Positions 18,151 through 29,370 of a stretch of DNA of 59,485 nt are shown in pieces. Both the position numbers and the translations under genes were made by a program. The notes beneath the pieces are model-generated. The model made no database searches, was not told the DNA's origin, and was given only the letters and a program-made list of their open reading frames with translations. This stretch comes from an uncultured Clostridia bacterium (GTDB taxonomy: Bacteria > Bacillota > Clostridia > TANB77 > CAG-508), in contig CANQJH010000008.1 in NCBI GenBank assembly GCA_947624195.1, forward strand, positions 1 through 59,485. Direction: 5' to 3'. Every line of letters begins with the position of its first letter. Positions within the stretch are counted from its first letter, which is position 1.

Positions 18151-21100
18151 TTACATATTAGTTTCAGTTGCTTTTGGAGCTTCTGCTTCTTCCTCAACTT
18201 CCTCAGTACTTATATGTGTATTTTGATATCTTTGCATACCTGTTCCTGATGGGATTAACTTACCAATGATAACATTTTCTTTTAATCCTATTAGGTTATC
18301 AACTTTGCCTTTTATTGCTGCTTCAGTAAGTACTTTTGTTGTCTCTTGGAAAGATGCTGCTGACAAGAAGCTTTCTGTTGCTAGAGATGCTTTTGTAATT
18401 CCAAGTAGTATTCTCTTGCCTTTTGCTGGCTTCTTCTTTTCTTCTTTTAATTTTGCATTTATTTCTTCTAGCTCGTTTATATCAACTAATGAGCCCGGAA
18501 GTAAATTACTTTCTCCTGGATCTTCTACTCTTACTCTCTTAAGCATTTGTCTAGCAATTACTTCAATGTGTTTATCATTTATATCAACACCTTGGTTTCT
18601 ATAAACTTTCTGAATTTCTTGTACTAAATATTCATGTACCCCTTCTGGTCCTTTTATTGCTAAGATTTCATTTGGATTAATTGAACCTTCTGTGATTGGA
18701 TCTCCAACCTCTAGTTCATCTCCATCATTTACACATAATTTTGAACCAAATGGTATAGAATATGTTTTACTATTATCTTTTGAAGTAATAGTAACTTGTT
18801 TCTTTTTCTTTTCTTCAGAAATTTTTACTTTTCCAGCAATTTCTGTGATTATAGCTAATCCCTTTGGTTTACGAGCTTCAAATAGCTCCTCAACTCTAGG
18901 AAGACCTTGTGTAATATCTGCAACACCTGCAACACCACCTGAGTGAATTGTTCTCATTGTAAGCTGTGTACCAGGCTCACCAATTGATTGTGCAGCTATT
19001 GTTCCTATTGATTCACCAATATTTACTTTTTCTCTTGTTGCCATGCTCATACCATAACATTTTGTACAAACTCCATGCTTTGTTTTGCAGTTTAATGGTG
19101 AACGTACTTTTACTTTTTCTATTCCTAGGTCTACTATTTTATTAGCCATTTCTTCATTAATCATTGTGTCTGTATCACAGATTAATTCACCTGTTTCTGG
19201 ATTTGTTATATTTGCTATTGGATATCTACCAATTAGTCTTTCTTGTAATTTTTCAATGACTTGGTTTCCATCTTTTATTGCATATACTTCTAATCCTTCG
19301 TGTGTTCCGCAGTCTTCTTCTCTTACTATAATATCTTGAGAAACGTCAACTAATCTTCTTGTTAAGTAACCAGAGTCTGCTGTTCTTAAAGCAGTATCTG
19401 AAAGTCCTTTACGAGCACCGTGTGCTGAAATAAAGTATTCAAGTGAATCTAGTCCCTCACGGAAAGATGACTTAATTGGGATTTCAACAGTTTTACCTGT
19501 TGTACTTGCCATAAGTCCACGCATACCTGCTACTTGTCTTAACTGGCTGACATTACCACGAGCTCCTGACTTTGACATCATATAAATTGGATTTAAATCA
19601 TCAAAGTTCTTTTGCATTGCATCAGCAACGTCATCAGTTGTCTTTTCCCAAATTTTGATTACATTGTTGTAACGTTCGCTATCTGTTATAAGTCCTCTTG
19701 CAAATTGTTTTGTTACGTTTTCAACTTGCTTTTCTCCTTCTAACAATAGGTCTTTCTTAACATCTGGAACTTTAACATCATCAATAGAAACTGTCATACC
19801 TGCTGTTGTACAATATTTATATCCTGTTGATTTAATGTAGTCTAAAAGTTCTGCTGTTCTGTCTAAACCGTGTACATATATACATTTATCAATGATTTGT
19901 TTTAATTGCTTTTTAGCAACTGTGAAGTTTATTTCTGGTTCAAATTTGTTCTTTTTCTTTGATCTGTCAACAAATCCTAAGTCTTGTGGGATACCTTTAT
20001 TGTAAATTATTCTTCCTACAGTTGTTTCTACAAAACCATGAGAAACTTCTTTTCCATTTTCATCATAATCTGCCATTCTTACATGAACTTTTGCATGAAC
20101 ACCTAAATCGTGGTTTGCATAAGCCATTTCAGCTTCGTCAGGAGATGAGAAATAGTTTCCTGCTCCTCTAGTTCCTTTTCTTTCTATATCTTCCTCAGTG
20201 TCGTTAGGATCTGCATCAACATCCATTGTTAAGTAGTATGCTCCTAAAATCATATCTTGTGATGGTTCTGTAATTGGAGCACCATCTGTTGGTTTTAGAA
20301 GGTTGTTTGTTGATAACATTAAATATCTTGCTTCTGCTTGGGCTTCTGGTGATAATGGTAAGTGAATTGCCATTTGGTCTCCATCGAAGTCAGCATTAAA
20401 TGCTGTACATACTAATGGATGTAATTTAATTGCTCTACCTTCAACTAAAACTGGTTCAAATGCTTGAATTCCTAGTCTATGAAGTGTTGGAGCACGGTTA
20501 AGCATAACTGGGTGGTCTCTTATTACATCTTCTAGTACTTCCCAAACTGATGGATCCAATCTTTCTACCATTCTCTTAGCATTTTTTATATTATGTGCTA
20601 ATCCTCTTGATACTAATTCCTTCATAACAAATGGTTTAAATAGTTCTACTGCCATTTCTTTTGGAACACCGCATTGATAAATTTTAAGTTCTGGTCCAAC
20701 AACTATAACTGAACGTCCTGAGTAGTCAACACGTTTTCCAAGTAGGTTTTGACGGAATCTACCTTGTTTACCTTTAAGCATATCTGATAATGATTTTAAA
20801 GGTCTTCCTCCAGCACCTGTTACTGGTCTTCCACGTCTTCCGTTGTCTATAAGAGCGTCAACTGATTCTTGTAACATACGTTTTTCGTTTCTTACAATTA
20901 TTTCTGGTGCTCCTAATTCTAATAATCTTTTTAATCTGTTATTTCTGTTTATTACTCTTCTATATAAGTCATTTAAGTCAGATGTTGCAAATCTACCACC
21001 ATCTAATTGAACCATTGGTCTTAAATCTGGTGGTATAACTGGTATTACGTTCATTACCATCCATTCAGGTTTGTTTCCTGATGTTTTAAATGCATCTATA

Positions 21101-21738
21101 GTATCTAACCTTTTTATTATTTTTGCTTTCTTTTGCTCACTAGCTTTTTCTAGTTCTTTTTGAAGCTTTTTAGATAGTTTGTCTACATCAATTTCTTCAA
21201 GTAATTTTCTTAATGCTTCTGCTCCCATTTCTGCTTTAAAAGAGCCATATCCATATTTTTCTTCAGCTTCACGATATTCTTTTTCATTTAGGATTTGACA
21301 TTTTGAAAGTCCGCTAGTACCTTTATCTGTAACAATATATGATGCAAAATATACAACTTTTTCAACAGCTCTTGGAGAGATGTCTAACATTAAAGCTATT
21401 CTATTAGGTATGCCTTTGAAATACCAAATATGGGCTACTGGAGCTGCTAATTCAATGTGTCCCATTCTCTCTCTTCTTACTTTTGACTTTGTAACTTCTA
21501 CACCGCATCTATCACATACAACGCCTTTGTATCTAATTCTTTTATATTTTCCACAATGGCATTCCCAGTCTTTTACTGGTCCAAATATTCTTTCACAAAA
21601 TAGACCATCTTTTTCTGGTTTTAAGGTTCTGTAATTAATAGTCTCTGGCTTTTTTACTTCGCCTTTAGACCATTCTCTTATTCTTTCATCTGATGCTAAT
21701 CCTATTTGAATCTTACTTAAAAATTCTAATTCGTCCAC
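18151..21738 (-). CDS. rpoC: DNA-directed RNA polymerase subunit beta'
   Basis: The catalytic subunit of RNA polymerase. The start is set at GTG 21738, which has AGGGGG about 9 nt upstream and gives '[15 protein letters not shown]', the normal beginning; an in-frame TTG at 21807 has no site. The N-terminal zinc finger ('CHCG' and 'CDRCG'), the magnesium-binding 'NADFDGDQM', the bridge/trigger-loop region and the second zinc site are present. At about 1,195 residues it is a typical Firmicute beta' without large insertions. It follows rpoB by 167 bases and both use the promoter near 26,000. Confidence 0.97.
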   Translation of the reverse strand: MDELEFLSKIQIGLASDERIREWSKGEVKKPETINYRTLKPEKDGLFCERIFGPVKDWECHCGKYKRIRYKGVVCDRCGVEVTKSKVRRERMGHIELAAPVAHIWYFKGIPNRIALMLDISPRAVEKVVYFASYIVTDKGTSGLSKCQILNEKEYREAEEKYGYGSFKAEMGAEALRKLLEEIDVDKLSKKLQKELEKASEQKKAKIIKRLDTIDAFKTSGNKPEWMVMNVIPVIPPDLRPMVQLDGGRFATSDLNDLYRRVINRNNRLKRLLELGAPEIIVRNEKRMLQESVDALIDNGRRGRPVTGAGGRPLKSLSDMLKGKQGRFRQNLLGKRVDYSGRSVIVVGPELKIYQCGVPKEMAVELFKPFVMKELVSRGLAHNIKNAKRMVERLDPSVWEVLEDVIRDHPVMLNRAPTLHRLGIQAFEPVLVEGRAIKLHPLVCTAFNADFDGDQMAIHLPLSPEAQAEARYLMLSTNNLLKPTDGAPITEPSQDMILGAYYLTMDVDADPNDTEEDIERKGTRGAGNYFSSPDEAEMAYANHDLGVHAKVHVRMADYDENGKEVSHGFVETTVGRIIYNKGIPQDLGFVDRSKKKNKFEPEINFTVAKKQLKQIIDKCIYVHGLDRTAELLDYIKSTGYKYCTTAGMTVSIDDVKVPDVKKDLLLEGEKQVENVTKQFARGLITDSERYNNVIKIWEKTTDDVADAMQKNFDDLNPIYMMSKSGARGNVSQLRQVAGMRGLMASTTGKTVEIPIKSSFREGLDSLEYFISAHGARKGLSDTALRTADSGYLTRRLVDVSQDIIVREEDCGTHEGLEVYAIKDGNQVIEKLQERLIGRYPIANITNPETGELICDTDTMINEEMANKIVDLGIEKVKVRSPLNCKTKHGVCTKCYGMSMATREKVNIGESIGTIAAQSIGEPGTQLTMRTIHSGGVAGVADITQGLPRVEELFEARKPKGLAIITEIAGKVKISEEKKKKQVTITSKDNSKTYSIPFGSKLCVNDGDELEVGDPITEGSINPNEILAIKGPEGVHEYLVQEIQKVYRNQGVDINDKHIEVIARQMLKRVRVEDPGESNLLPGSLVDINELEEINAKLKEEKKKPAKGKRILLGITKASLATESFLSAASFQETTKVLTEAAIKGKVDNLIGLKENVIIGKLIPSGTGMQRYQNTHISTEEVEEEAEAPKATETNM

Positions 21739-21905
21739 TCTTACAAGCCCCCTACTTTTAAATTTTGGTGTTTCTTTGAAGTATTTTGATTTTACTTCGC
21801 TGAACAATTTATTGTGTAATCAAAATACTTTCAAGAAACTATTCAATTAATTTTTTCTATTCACAAGTAATATTTTATAAACATAAATATATTTTTCTAA
21901 ATAGT

Positions 21906-24900
21906 TTATTCTTCATAATCATCAAAAGCAGAATCCGCTCCTGCATCATAATCGTCGATTAGTTCACTTTCGTTTCTCATTAATTCTTCATCTACACCGT
22001 CATCAATGGTTTCATCATAACTTCCGTCGTTTTCACCATCATTTTCTTCATCATCTTCTTCATTAGTTCCGTCTGTTTCGGTATATCCATCATTTAATTC
22101 GTCTTCAAGAACTACATTGTCTTCTTGTGGTTTTGAATCATTTATTGCATTAAAGTCTACACCATCTTCGATGTTTTCTTTTAATTCTATTTCAGAATCT
22201 TGATCTGTAAATAATCTAATGTCTAATCCTAGAGATTGCAATTCTTTTACTAACACTTTGAATCCTTCTGGTACACCTGGTTTTGGAATGTTTTCGCCTT
22301 TTACTATAGCTTCATAAGTTTTAACACGTCCTACTATATCATCTGATTTAGTTGTAATCATTTCTTGTAGTGTATATGCTGCGCCATAAGCTTCTAGTGC
22401 CCAAACTTCCATTTCACCAAATCTCTGTCCACCAAATTGTGCTTTACCTCCAAGAGGTTGTTGTGTAACTAATGAGTATGGTCCAGTTGAACGAGCGTGA
22501 ATCTTATCATCTACTAAGTGGTGTAATTTAAGCATATACATAACACCAACTGTAACAGGATGATCGAACTCATCACCAGTTCTTCCATCATATATAACAG
22601 TTTTGCCATCTTCTCTTAGTCCAGCTTGTTTTAATAATTCTTGGATTTCGTGGTCCTTAGCACCATCGAATACTGGTGTTTCAACCTTCCATCCTAATGC
22701 TCTTGCTGCCATACCTAAGTGAACTTCTAGAACTTGACCTAGGTTCATACGAGAAGGTACACCCATTGGGTTAAGTACTATATCAACTGGTGTTCCATCT
22801 GGTAAGAAAGGCATATCTTCTTCTGGTAATATTCTTGAGATAACACCTTTGTTTCCATGACGTCCTGACATTTTATCTCCAACTGATATCTTTCTCTTTG
22901 TAGCGATGTAAACTCTGATTACTTGATTTACTCCAGGTCCTAATTCATCTGAATTGTCTCTAGTAAATACTTTTACATCTACTATTGTTCCCGCTTCACC
23001 GTGTGGTACTTTAAGTGATGTGTCTCTAACTTCTCTTGATTTTTCACCAAAGATTGCTCTTAAAAGTCTCTCTTCAGCAGTAAGCTCTGTTTCTCCTTTT
23101 GGAGTAACTTTACCTACTAATATATCTCCTGATCTAACTTCTGCACCAACTCTTATAATACCATCTTCGTCTAAGTCTTTTAGAACATCTTCACCAACGT
23201 TTGGTATATCACGAGTTATTTCTTCTGGACCTAATTTTGTATCACGGCATTCACAGTTATATTCTTCAATGTGAATTGATGTATAAATGTCTTCTTTTAC
23301 AAGTCTTTCGCTTAGCAAAATAGCATCCTCGAAGTTATAACCTTCCCATGTAGAGAAAGCTATAAGGGCATTTCTTCCAAGTGCCATTTCGCCACCATCT
23401 GTTGCTGGTCCATCAGCTATTGTTTGACCTGCTTTAACTTTTTCGCCAACTTCAACTATTGGTCTTTGGTTTATACATGTTCCACCATTAGTTCTTTTGA
23501 ATTTTAGAAGTCTGTAACTTGTTGTTTCATTCTTTTTATTTCTAACTACTATTTCGTCACCTGTAACTTTGTCAACAATTCCATCTTCCTTAGCAACTAC
23601 TGTGATTCCTGAATCTTTAGCTGCTCTATATTCCATACCTGTTCCAACTATTGGAGCTTCTGGTTTTAATAAAGGAACTGCTTGTCTTTGCATGTTTGAT
23701 CCCATTAGAGAACGCTTAACGTCATCATGCTCTAAGAAAGGAATCATAGCTGCAGCAACTGATACAAGCTCTTTTGGTGATACTTCGATGTAGTCAACTT
23801 GGTCTGCTGGAACTTCCTTGAATTCTGTAACCTGTCTAACTTTAATCTTTTTATTTACAAATTTTCCATTTTTGTCAATTGGTTCTGTTGCTTGACCGAT
23901 TATGAATTTATCTTCTTGATCTGCTGATAAGTAATCAACTTGGTCTGTTATCTTTCCTGTTTTCTTATCAACTTTTCTATATGGAGTTTCTATAAATCCA
24001 TATTCGTTAATTCTTGCAAATGAACATAGTGCTGAGATAAGTCCTATGTTTGGTCCTTCTGGAGATTCAACTGGGCAAAGTCTTCCGTAGTGAGTATAGT
24101 GGATATCTCTAACTTCGAATCCTGCTCTTTCTCTTGTTAATCCTCCAGGTCCTAATGCTGAAATTCTTCTTTTATGTGTAAGCTCAGATAATGGGTTTGT
24201 TTGATCCATGAATTGCGATAATTGTGAGCTTCCAAAGAACTCTCTAATTGCTGATGATATTGGTTTTGTATTGATTAATGCTTGTGGAGTAATTGAGTCT
24301 AAGTCTTGAATTGTCATTCTTTCACGTACAACTCTTTCTAATCTTGCTAAACCAATTCTAAATTGATTTTGCAAAAGTTCTCCAACGCATCTAATACGTC
24401 TATTTCCCAAATGGTCTATATCATCTATTTTGCCTAATCCGTGATATAAGTTTAATAAATAGCTTATTGAACCTATAATATCCTCGTTTGTGATGTTTCT
24501 AGGAATTAAATCATCTTTTCTATTTTTAAGTTCATCGTGTAATTTCTCTTTTGGTGTCTTTTCTAATATATCTTTTAAAACTAGATAATTTACTAATTCC
24601 TTAATTTTTAAATCACTGATATCTATATCAACAAATTTAGTAATATCAACTGTTCCGTTACCTATAACTGTGATTTTGCTTTCACCACATTTAATATAAA
24701 CACTATTTATTCCAGAATTTTGTATTTCCCATGCTTTATCAGATGTAATCTCTTCATCTTTTTCAACTAGGATTTCACCAGTTTCTGGGTTAGATATTGT
24801 ATCTGCTGCGATTTGTCCTGTTATTCTATCTGCTAAGCATAATTTATTGTTGAATTTGTGTCTTCCTACTTTTGCTAAATCATATCTTTTTGGATCAAAG

Positions 24901-25682
24901 AATAATCTGTCAAATAGCGTTCTTGCAGCTTCAACAGTTGGTAATTCTCCTGGTCTTAATTTTTTGTAGATTTCAACCAAAGAATCATTCATTGTTTTAA
25001 TAGGATCTTTTTCAATTGTAGATTTAAGTAAAGTCTCATCACCAAATAGGGCTAATATTTGGTCATCACTTTCTAATCCTATTGTTCTTAACAATGTTGT
25101 AATAGGAATTTTTCTAGTTCTATCAACTCTTACATAGAAAATATCGTTATTATCTGTTTCATATTCAAGCCATGCTCCACGAAGTGGCATAACTGTTGAA
25201 GTGAATAGTCTTTTACCTGTTTTTGTATCAAGACTATCTGCATAATAACAACTTGGTGAACGAACTAACTGACTAACTACAACTCTCTCTGCACCATTGA
25301 TTATAAAGGTTCCTGTGTCAGTCATTAAAGGGAAATCTCCAAGGTATATCTCTTGCTCTTTGATTTCGCCTGTTTCTCTGTTAAATAATCTAACTTTAAC
25401 ATGTAATTTAGTTGAGTATGTAGCATCTCTTTCTTTTGCTTCTTCTACAGTGTACTTTGTTTTTTCATCCATATGGTAATCTAGAAATTCTAATACTAGA
25501 TTTTCTGAATAGTCTATTATTGGAGATACTTCTCTTAGTACTTCCCCTAGACCTTCTTCAATAAACCAATTGTATGAATCTTTCTGAACTTTTATTAAGT
25601 TAGGCATTTCTATAAAATCGCCTATTTTTGAGAAAGATTTACGGGTTGTCTTGTCGTGCTTTACATCTTTTACTTCTACCAA
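21906..25682 (-). CDS. rpoB: DNA-directed RNA polymerase subunit beta
   Basis: The second large subunit of RNA polymerase, forming one side of the active cleft and the rifampicin pocket ('[20 protein letters not shown]'). The start is TTG at 25682, with AAGGAGG 8 nt upstream; the longer ATG reading frame at 25709 starts before the ribosome site. All main regions are present. The C terminus carries an unusual tail of about 65 residues after the conserved end, dominated by Asp and Glu ('[17 protein letters not shown]'). rplJ and rplL, which usually precede rpoB, are not here; instead a promoter, a 300-nt leader and yraN lie upstream. Confidence 0.97.
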   Translation of the reverse strand: MVEVKDVKHDKTTRKSFSKIGDFIEMPNLIKVQKDSYNWFIEEGLGEVLREVSPIIDYSENLVLEFLDYHMDEKTKYTVEEAKERDATYSTKLHVKVRLFNRETGEIKEQEIYLGDFPLMTDTGTFIINGAERVVVSQLVRSPSCYYADSLDTKTGKRLFTSTVMPLRGAWLEYETDNNDIFYVRVDRTRKIPITTLLRTIGLESDDQILALFGDETLLKSTIEKDPIKTMNDSLVEIYKKLRPGELPTVEAARTLFDRLFFDPKRYDLAKVGRHKFNNKLCLADRITGQIAADTISNPETGEILVEKDEEITSDKAWEIQNSGINSVYIKCGESKITVIGNGTVDITKFVDIDISDLKIKELVNYLVLKDILEKTPKEKLHDELKNRKDDLIPRNITNEDIIGSISYLLNLYHGLGKIDDIDHLGNRRIRCVGELLQNQFRIGLARLERVVRERMTIQDLDSITPQALINTKPISSAIREFFGSSQLSQFMDQTNPLSELTHKRRISALGPGGLTRERAGFEVRDIHYTHYGRLCPVESPEGPNIGLISALCSFARINEYGFIETPYRKVDKKTGKITDQVDYLSADQEDKFIIGQATEPIDKNGKFVNKKIKVRQVTEFKEVPADQVDYIEVSPKELVSVAAAMIPFLEHDDVKRSLMGSNMQRQAVPLLKPEAPIVGTGMEYRAAKDSGITVVAKEDGIVDKVTGDEIVVRNKKNETTSYRLLKFKRTNGGTCINQRPIVEVGEKVKAGQTIADGPATDGGEMALGRNALIAFSTWEGYNFEDAILLSERLVKEDIYTSIHIEEYNCECRDTKLGPEEITRDIPNVGEDVLKDLDEDGIIRVGAEVRSGDILVGKVTPKGETELTAEERLLRAIFGEKSREVRDTSLKVPHGEAGTIVDVKVFTRDNSDELGPGVNQVIRVYIATKRKISVGDKMSGRHGNKGVISRILPEEDMPFLPDGTPVDIVLNPMGVPSRMNLGQVLEVHLGMAARALGWKVETPVFDGAKDHEIQELLKQAGLREDGKTVIYDGRTGDEFDHPVTVGVMYMLKLHHLVDDKIHARSTGPYSLVTQQPLGGKAQFGGQRFGEMEVWALEAYGAAYTLQEMITTKSDDIVGRVKTYEAIVKGENIPKPGVPEGFKVLVKELQSLGLDIRLFTDQDSEIELKENIEDGVDFNAINDSKPQEDNVVLEDELNDGYTETDGTNEEDDEENDGENDGSYDETIDDGVDEELMRNESELIDDYDAGADSAFDDYEE

Positions 25683-25741
25683 AGTAATAACCTCCTTATA
25701 AATATACATTTAAGCAGATTTTAAGGTGTATATTAATTTTG

Positions 25742-25839
25742 TAAGAAGTCCCTCTTGGCAAATAGCTTTTTTATAAAATCTAACTTACTGCTCTTTAGTT
25801 AAATTTTATAAAAACCCTATATGCAAATTCCTCTTCTTA
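25742..25839 (-). promoter_or_regulatory. Structured distal leader of rpoB
   Basis: In the minus-strand transcript TAAGAAG and CTTCTTA close an outer stem, and a long AT-rich hairpin (TTTTTATAAAATTTAACT with its near-complement, 25,768-25,814) folds inside. It sits between the leader terminator and the rpoB ribosome site. Its function is unknown; it could be protein-binding or a processing site. Confidence 0.4.
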
Positions 25840-25867
25840 AAAATTTACATAAATAAAATTAAAGGGC

Positions 25868-25908
25868 AAAAAAAGGTAAACCGATACTAGTATCGATTTT
25901 ACCTTTTT
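25868..25908 (-). terminator. Terminator inside the rpoBC leader (candidate attenuator)
   Basis: A stem AAAAAGGTAAA/TTTACCTTTTT capped by GATACTAGTATC and followed by seven T residues on the minus strand. It lies about 80-120 nt downstream of the rpoB promoter and 185 nt before the start codon, so RNA polymerase must read through it to express rpoBC. Confidence 0.7.
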
Positions 25909-25991
25909 GTTATTTTTAAATTATTTCACGATTACCGAATTTATCATCTATTAGCCCTCTAGATTTTATTCGTACAAAATATACTTTGTTT

Positions 25992-26020
25992 ATTATACAT
26001 AATTTCCGTAAGCTTGTCAA
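25992..26020 (-). promoter_or_regulatory. Consensus promoter of rpoBC
   Basis: A perfect TTGACA and TATAAT pair with 17-nt spacing on the minus strand; the predicted transcript starts near 25,985. Apart from this leader, the 25,683-26,130 gap contains no gene. Confidence 0.85.
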
Positions 26021-26130
26021 TGGTTTTTAGCTAAATTTTTTGCACTTTTTTTGTTATTTTTAGTAATTAGTTAAATTTTCCGTAGCACTCATTATAATAG
26101 GCTTGTCTAATTTTATATCATAGAAGTATT

Positions 26131-26490
26131 CTATTTTGTTATATTGATATTTTTTATGTGATTAATGTACAATTTATCTTTTGCATAAATTTCTATAACA
26201 TCAAATCTTATATTTCTGTTTTCTAAGTTGTGAATATAAATGAAATATTTGCTCGCATTTAGAATGTGTTGTTGTTTCTTTTTGTCAACAGCATCTATGG
26301 GATTTCCATAATGTTTATTTTTCCTAGTCTTCACTTCGATAAACACTAGCTCATTTTTATCAATTGCAATTATATCGATTTCACCTTGTCTACACCTGAA
26401 ATTGCTAACTAGTAACCTATATCCATTTTTTATCAAATATTCTCTAGCAACTTGTTCTCCTGTTTTTCCTAATATATGTCTTTCATACAT
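26131..26490 (-). CDS. yraN: UPF0102 / YraN family endonuclease-like protein
   Basis: A 119-residue protein of the UPF0102 family, a small restriction-endonuclease-like (PD-(D/E)XK) fold. The core 'QGEIDIIAIDKNELVFIEVK' contains the expected Asp and the Glu-x-Lys metal-site residues. The cellular role is not firmly established; genomic linkage to dprA and comM, as here, is common and suggests DNA processing. The ATG at 26490 lies inside the last codons of dprA (22-base overlap), implying translational coupling. Confidence 0.92.
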   Translation of the reverse strand: MYERHILGKTGEQVAREYLIKNGYRLLVSNFRCRQGEIDIIAIDKNELVFIEVKTRKNKHYGNPIDAVDKKKQQHILNASKYFIYIHNLENRNIRFDVIEIYAKDKLYINHIKNINITK

Positions 26491-27320
26491 CTTATATATT
26501 TATCTCCTGGCAAGCTTTCTGCAAATCCATCTACTTCAAGCATAAATAGAATTTCATTTACTTCACTTATCCTTTTATTTACTCTTTTTGAAATTTCATC
26601 TACGGTCTGTGGTATAGCGCATAAATTATCATATACTTCTTTAAATCGTCCTTCTACTTGTGGGGTTATCTTTTCTTCATCTCCTAACAAATCCAATATG
26701 TCCTGAGTAGACATTACAAGATTTGCTCCTTCTTGTAATAATATGTTAGTCCCATAGCTGTTTTTTTGGTCAATGTTTCCTGGTATGCAAGCTACTTCTT
26801 TTCTTTGTTTAAACCCATACCTTGCAGTAATTGTGCTTCCGCTTCTATACTTTGCTTCTATGACTAATATCACATCTGCTAAACCACTTATAATTCTGTT
26901 TCTTTTAGGAATTCTACTCATATCTATTTCTTCATCTGGTTCCGACTCACTTAAAATCAACCCACCATTTTCAATAATTTTTTCTGCTACAACCTTATTT
27001 TCAGGTGGAAATATTTTATTTAAACCTGATGCAATTACTGCTATAGTACTTCCTTCTTCACACATAGAATTTATATGTGCAACAGTATCAATTCCTAAAG
27101 CTAGTCCACTTATTATGCAGATTCCCATTTTAGAAAGTTCTTTTGCAAATCTTTCTGCTTGACTTTTACCATATTCACTGCAACCTCTTGATCCCACTAT
27201 TGCTACACTTTTTTTATTAAATAAATCCAAGTTTCCCTCAACATATATCGTTTTAGGATAATCCTTTATTTTTAATAATTTACTTGGATAATCTTTATTT
27301 GTACTTTTTAATATTTCCAT
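26469..27320 (-). CDS. dprA: DNA-processing protein DprA
   Basis: DprA binds incoming single-stranded DNA during natural transformation and loads RecA. The Rossmann-like domain is recognisable ('VAIVGSRGCSEYGK', 'IISGLALGIDTVAH', 'GLILSESEPDEEIDM'), followed by a short C-terminal winged helix ('FKEVYDNLCAIPQTVDEIS'). It lacks the N-terminal SAM-like domain, so at 283 residues it is shorter than the ~360 common elsewhere. It follows comM and overlaps yraN. Upstream it has a fourfold degenerate repeat that contains its ribosome binding site. Confidence 0.95.
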   Translation of the reverse strand: MEILKSTNKDYPSKLLKIKDYPKTIYVEGNLDLFNKKSVAIVGSRGCSEYGKSQAERFAKELSKMGICIISGLALGIDTVAHINSMCEEGSTIAVIASGLNKIFPPENKVVAEKIIENGGLILSESEPDEEIDMSRIPKRNRIISGLADVILVIEAKYRSGSTITARYGFKQRKEVACIPGNIDQKNSYGTNILLQEGANLVMSTQDILDLLGDEEKITPQVEGRFKEVYDNLCAIPQTVDEISKRVNKRISEVNEILFMLEVDGFAESLPGDKYIRCMKDIY

Positions 27321-27424
27321 TTTAATTCTTCCTTTTTATGCTTTTAATTTATGTCTTTCTTTTAATGATTTATTTTAATTCTTTCTTTTTAATGTTTTAT
27401 TTAAATTCTTTCTTTTTTAATTTA
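27321..27424 (-). repeat. Tandem degenerate repeats carrying the dprA ribosome binding site
   Basis: Four imperfect units of about 20-28 nt, each with an AAAAAGAAAGAATT-like core on the minus strand. The copy next to dprA (AAAAAGGAAGAATT) is the functional-looking Shine-Dalgarno site. Confidence 0.45.
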
Positions 27425-27454
27425 TTGTTACATTTAATAGCTTTAATTTTAAAA

Positions 27455-27564
27455 TTCATAAATATAATTATTTTTGAAAATACTACACAGAATTCAAACA
27501 GAGCAATTTTTAAAATGCCACACAAAGACCAACCGTGGAGTTAGCGTAAGTTCATCGAAGCAAA
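27455..27564. repeat. Dispersed repeat, degenerate copy R5
   Basis: The left end ATTCATAAATATAATTATTTTTG, the core 'AAAGACCAACCGT' and the right part 'TCGAAGCAAATTACA' match R4 and R3 in order. It abuts the comM stop codon. Confidence 0.55.
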
Positions 27565-29098
27565 TTACACATTATACTTTTTATCTAAACTTCTGTATTG
27601 TATTGCCTCTGCAATATGCTTTTTTTCAATATTTTTGCTTTCTTCTAAATCAGCTATAGTCCTTGCTACTTTTAATATTTTATTATGGGCTCTAGCACTG
27701 AGTCCCAACTTTTGATAAGCAACCTTCAATAATTCTTTGCTTTCCTTATCTATCTTGCAATACTTCTCACATTGACTAGCACTCATCTGTGCATTTGAAA
27801 ATATATTTTCACTTTTTAGTCTTGTTTCTTGGATTTTTCTTACTTTATCAATTCTTTCTTTTATATCGCTCGAAGTCTCCGGTTCATCCACGTCCAATTT
27901 ATCATAACTAACTCGTTGAACTTCTACTTGAATGTCAATTCTATCTAAAAGAGGTCCACTTAATTTATTCAAATACCTTTTAATATCATTAGGGCTACAA
28001 GTGCATTTTTTATAGCTAGAACCATAATATCCACAAGGACAAGGGTTCATTGATGCAACTAGCATAAAATTACATGGATATGTAAGTGTCTGCCCTACTC
28101 TACTAATTGTAACTTGCTTGTCTTCTAATGGACCTCTCAAAACTTCCAAAGTATTTTTATCAAACTCTGCAATTTCATCTAAAAATAAAACTCCATTATG
28201 AGCCAAGCTTATCTCTCCTGGTCTTGGTATCCTTCCTCCACCAATTAATGCAGATGACGTTATCGTGTGATGCGGACTTCTAAAAGGTCGTGATATAATA
28301 ATATTTTCATTTGTTTTCAATTTTCCTGCAACGCTGTGAATCTTGGTAGTTTCTAGTGATTCCTCAAAATTTAGATCAGGTAATATCGTATTTAGCCTTT
28401 CTGCAAGCATAGTTTTTCCGCGCACCAGGACTCCCTATAAGCAAAATGTTATGTCCTCCAGCAGCAGCAATTTCCAATGCCCTTTTTACATTTTCTTGCC
28501 CTTTCACATCAGCAAAATCAATGCTATACTTATTTTGCCTTTGGTTGACTTCTGCCCAAGTTGATTTCATCTCTTTCAGTTTGCATTTTCCTTTTAAAAA
28601 TTTAGTTATGTCTTTTAATGTGTCCGCTCCAAGTATTTTAATTCCATTAATTAATGATACTTCTTCTAAATTTCCTGCTGGGATTATTATCTCATTGATT
28701 CCCAGTCTTTTTGCTTCAATGCAAATAGGCAAAATTCCATTGATAGAATTAATTTTACCATCCAGAGAAAGTTCACCAACAAAAGCTATATTATCCAAAT
28801 CCTTTTTAATTTCAAGTTCCTCCATCCCATAAAGAACTCCTATAGCTATTGGTAAATCTAAATAAGAACCCTCTTTTCTTATGTCAGCCGGAGCAAGATT
28901 AACTAAGATTCTTTTGCTAAAAAGTTCATAACCAGAATTCTTTATTGCCGCTCTTACTCTTTCTTTTGATTCTTTTATACTAGTATCAGGAAGTCCAACA
29001 ATTTCCCATTCAGGAAGACCACTTGATACGTCCACTTGAACATTAACAACATATCCCTCTAAACCTCTAAGAGACATACTTTTTATTATTGAAAGCAA
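27565..29098 (-). pseudogene. comM: ComM/YifB-type Mg-chelatase-like AAA ATPase, frameshifted
   Basis: ComM is a hexameric helicase-like ATPase that promotes branch migration during transformation. The N-terminal LonS5-like domain ('SMSLRGLEGYVVNVQVDVS', 'GLPDTSIKESKERVRAA') and the Mg-chelatase AAA core with its C-terminal helix region are all present, but in two frames. Near 28,420 the Walker A sequence reads 'GSPGA' in one frame and 'GKTMLAERL' in the next; one extra base (GCGC where three are expected) separates them. TTG at 29098, 7 nt after AGGAG, is the likely start. With the base removed, a normal protein of about 510 residues results. It may be a true inactivation or a sequence error. 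Confidence 0.85.
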
Positions 29099-29227
29099 TT
29101 TGTTTCTCCTTTCCTTTTTTATTTTAATAATTGGGAATTTTTTAGAATTAAATTCTATTTTTGATTTTTTTAAATTTGAATAAGACATAAATCGCATAAT
29201 AATGATGTTTTATCAAATTATGCATTT

Positions 29228-29257
29228 ATTATAATGCCATATTATGACAAAAGTCAA
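29228..29257 (-). promoter_or_regulatory. Promoter of comM-dprA-yraN
   Basis: TTGACT and TATAAT with an 18-nt spacer on the minus strand, about 125 bases before the comM start. Confidence 0.6.
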
Positions 29258-29336
29258 GAAAAATCGTGTTACATTTTTCGACATTTTTCGCACCTCATAA
29301 GAAATTACATTATTCGAAGTTTAAAATTATTTCCAC

Positions 29337-29370
29337 AAAAATGCTGATGCATTATGCACCAGCTTCATTT
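29337..29370 (-). terminator. Intrinsic terminator of the M15 peptidase gene
   Basis: Ten-base arms (GCTGGTGCAT and near-complement) flanked by A and T tracts, directly behind the stop codon at 29,371. Confidence 0.75.

Noticed and set aside
27321-27424. CRISPR-like array
   Set aside because: Units are degenerate and abutting, with no unique spacers and no cas genes anywhere in the window.
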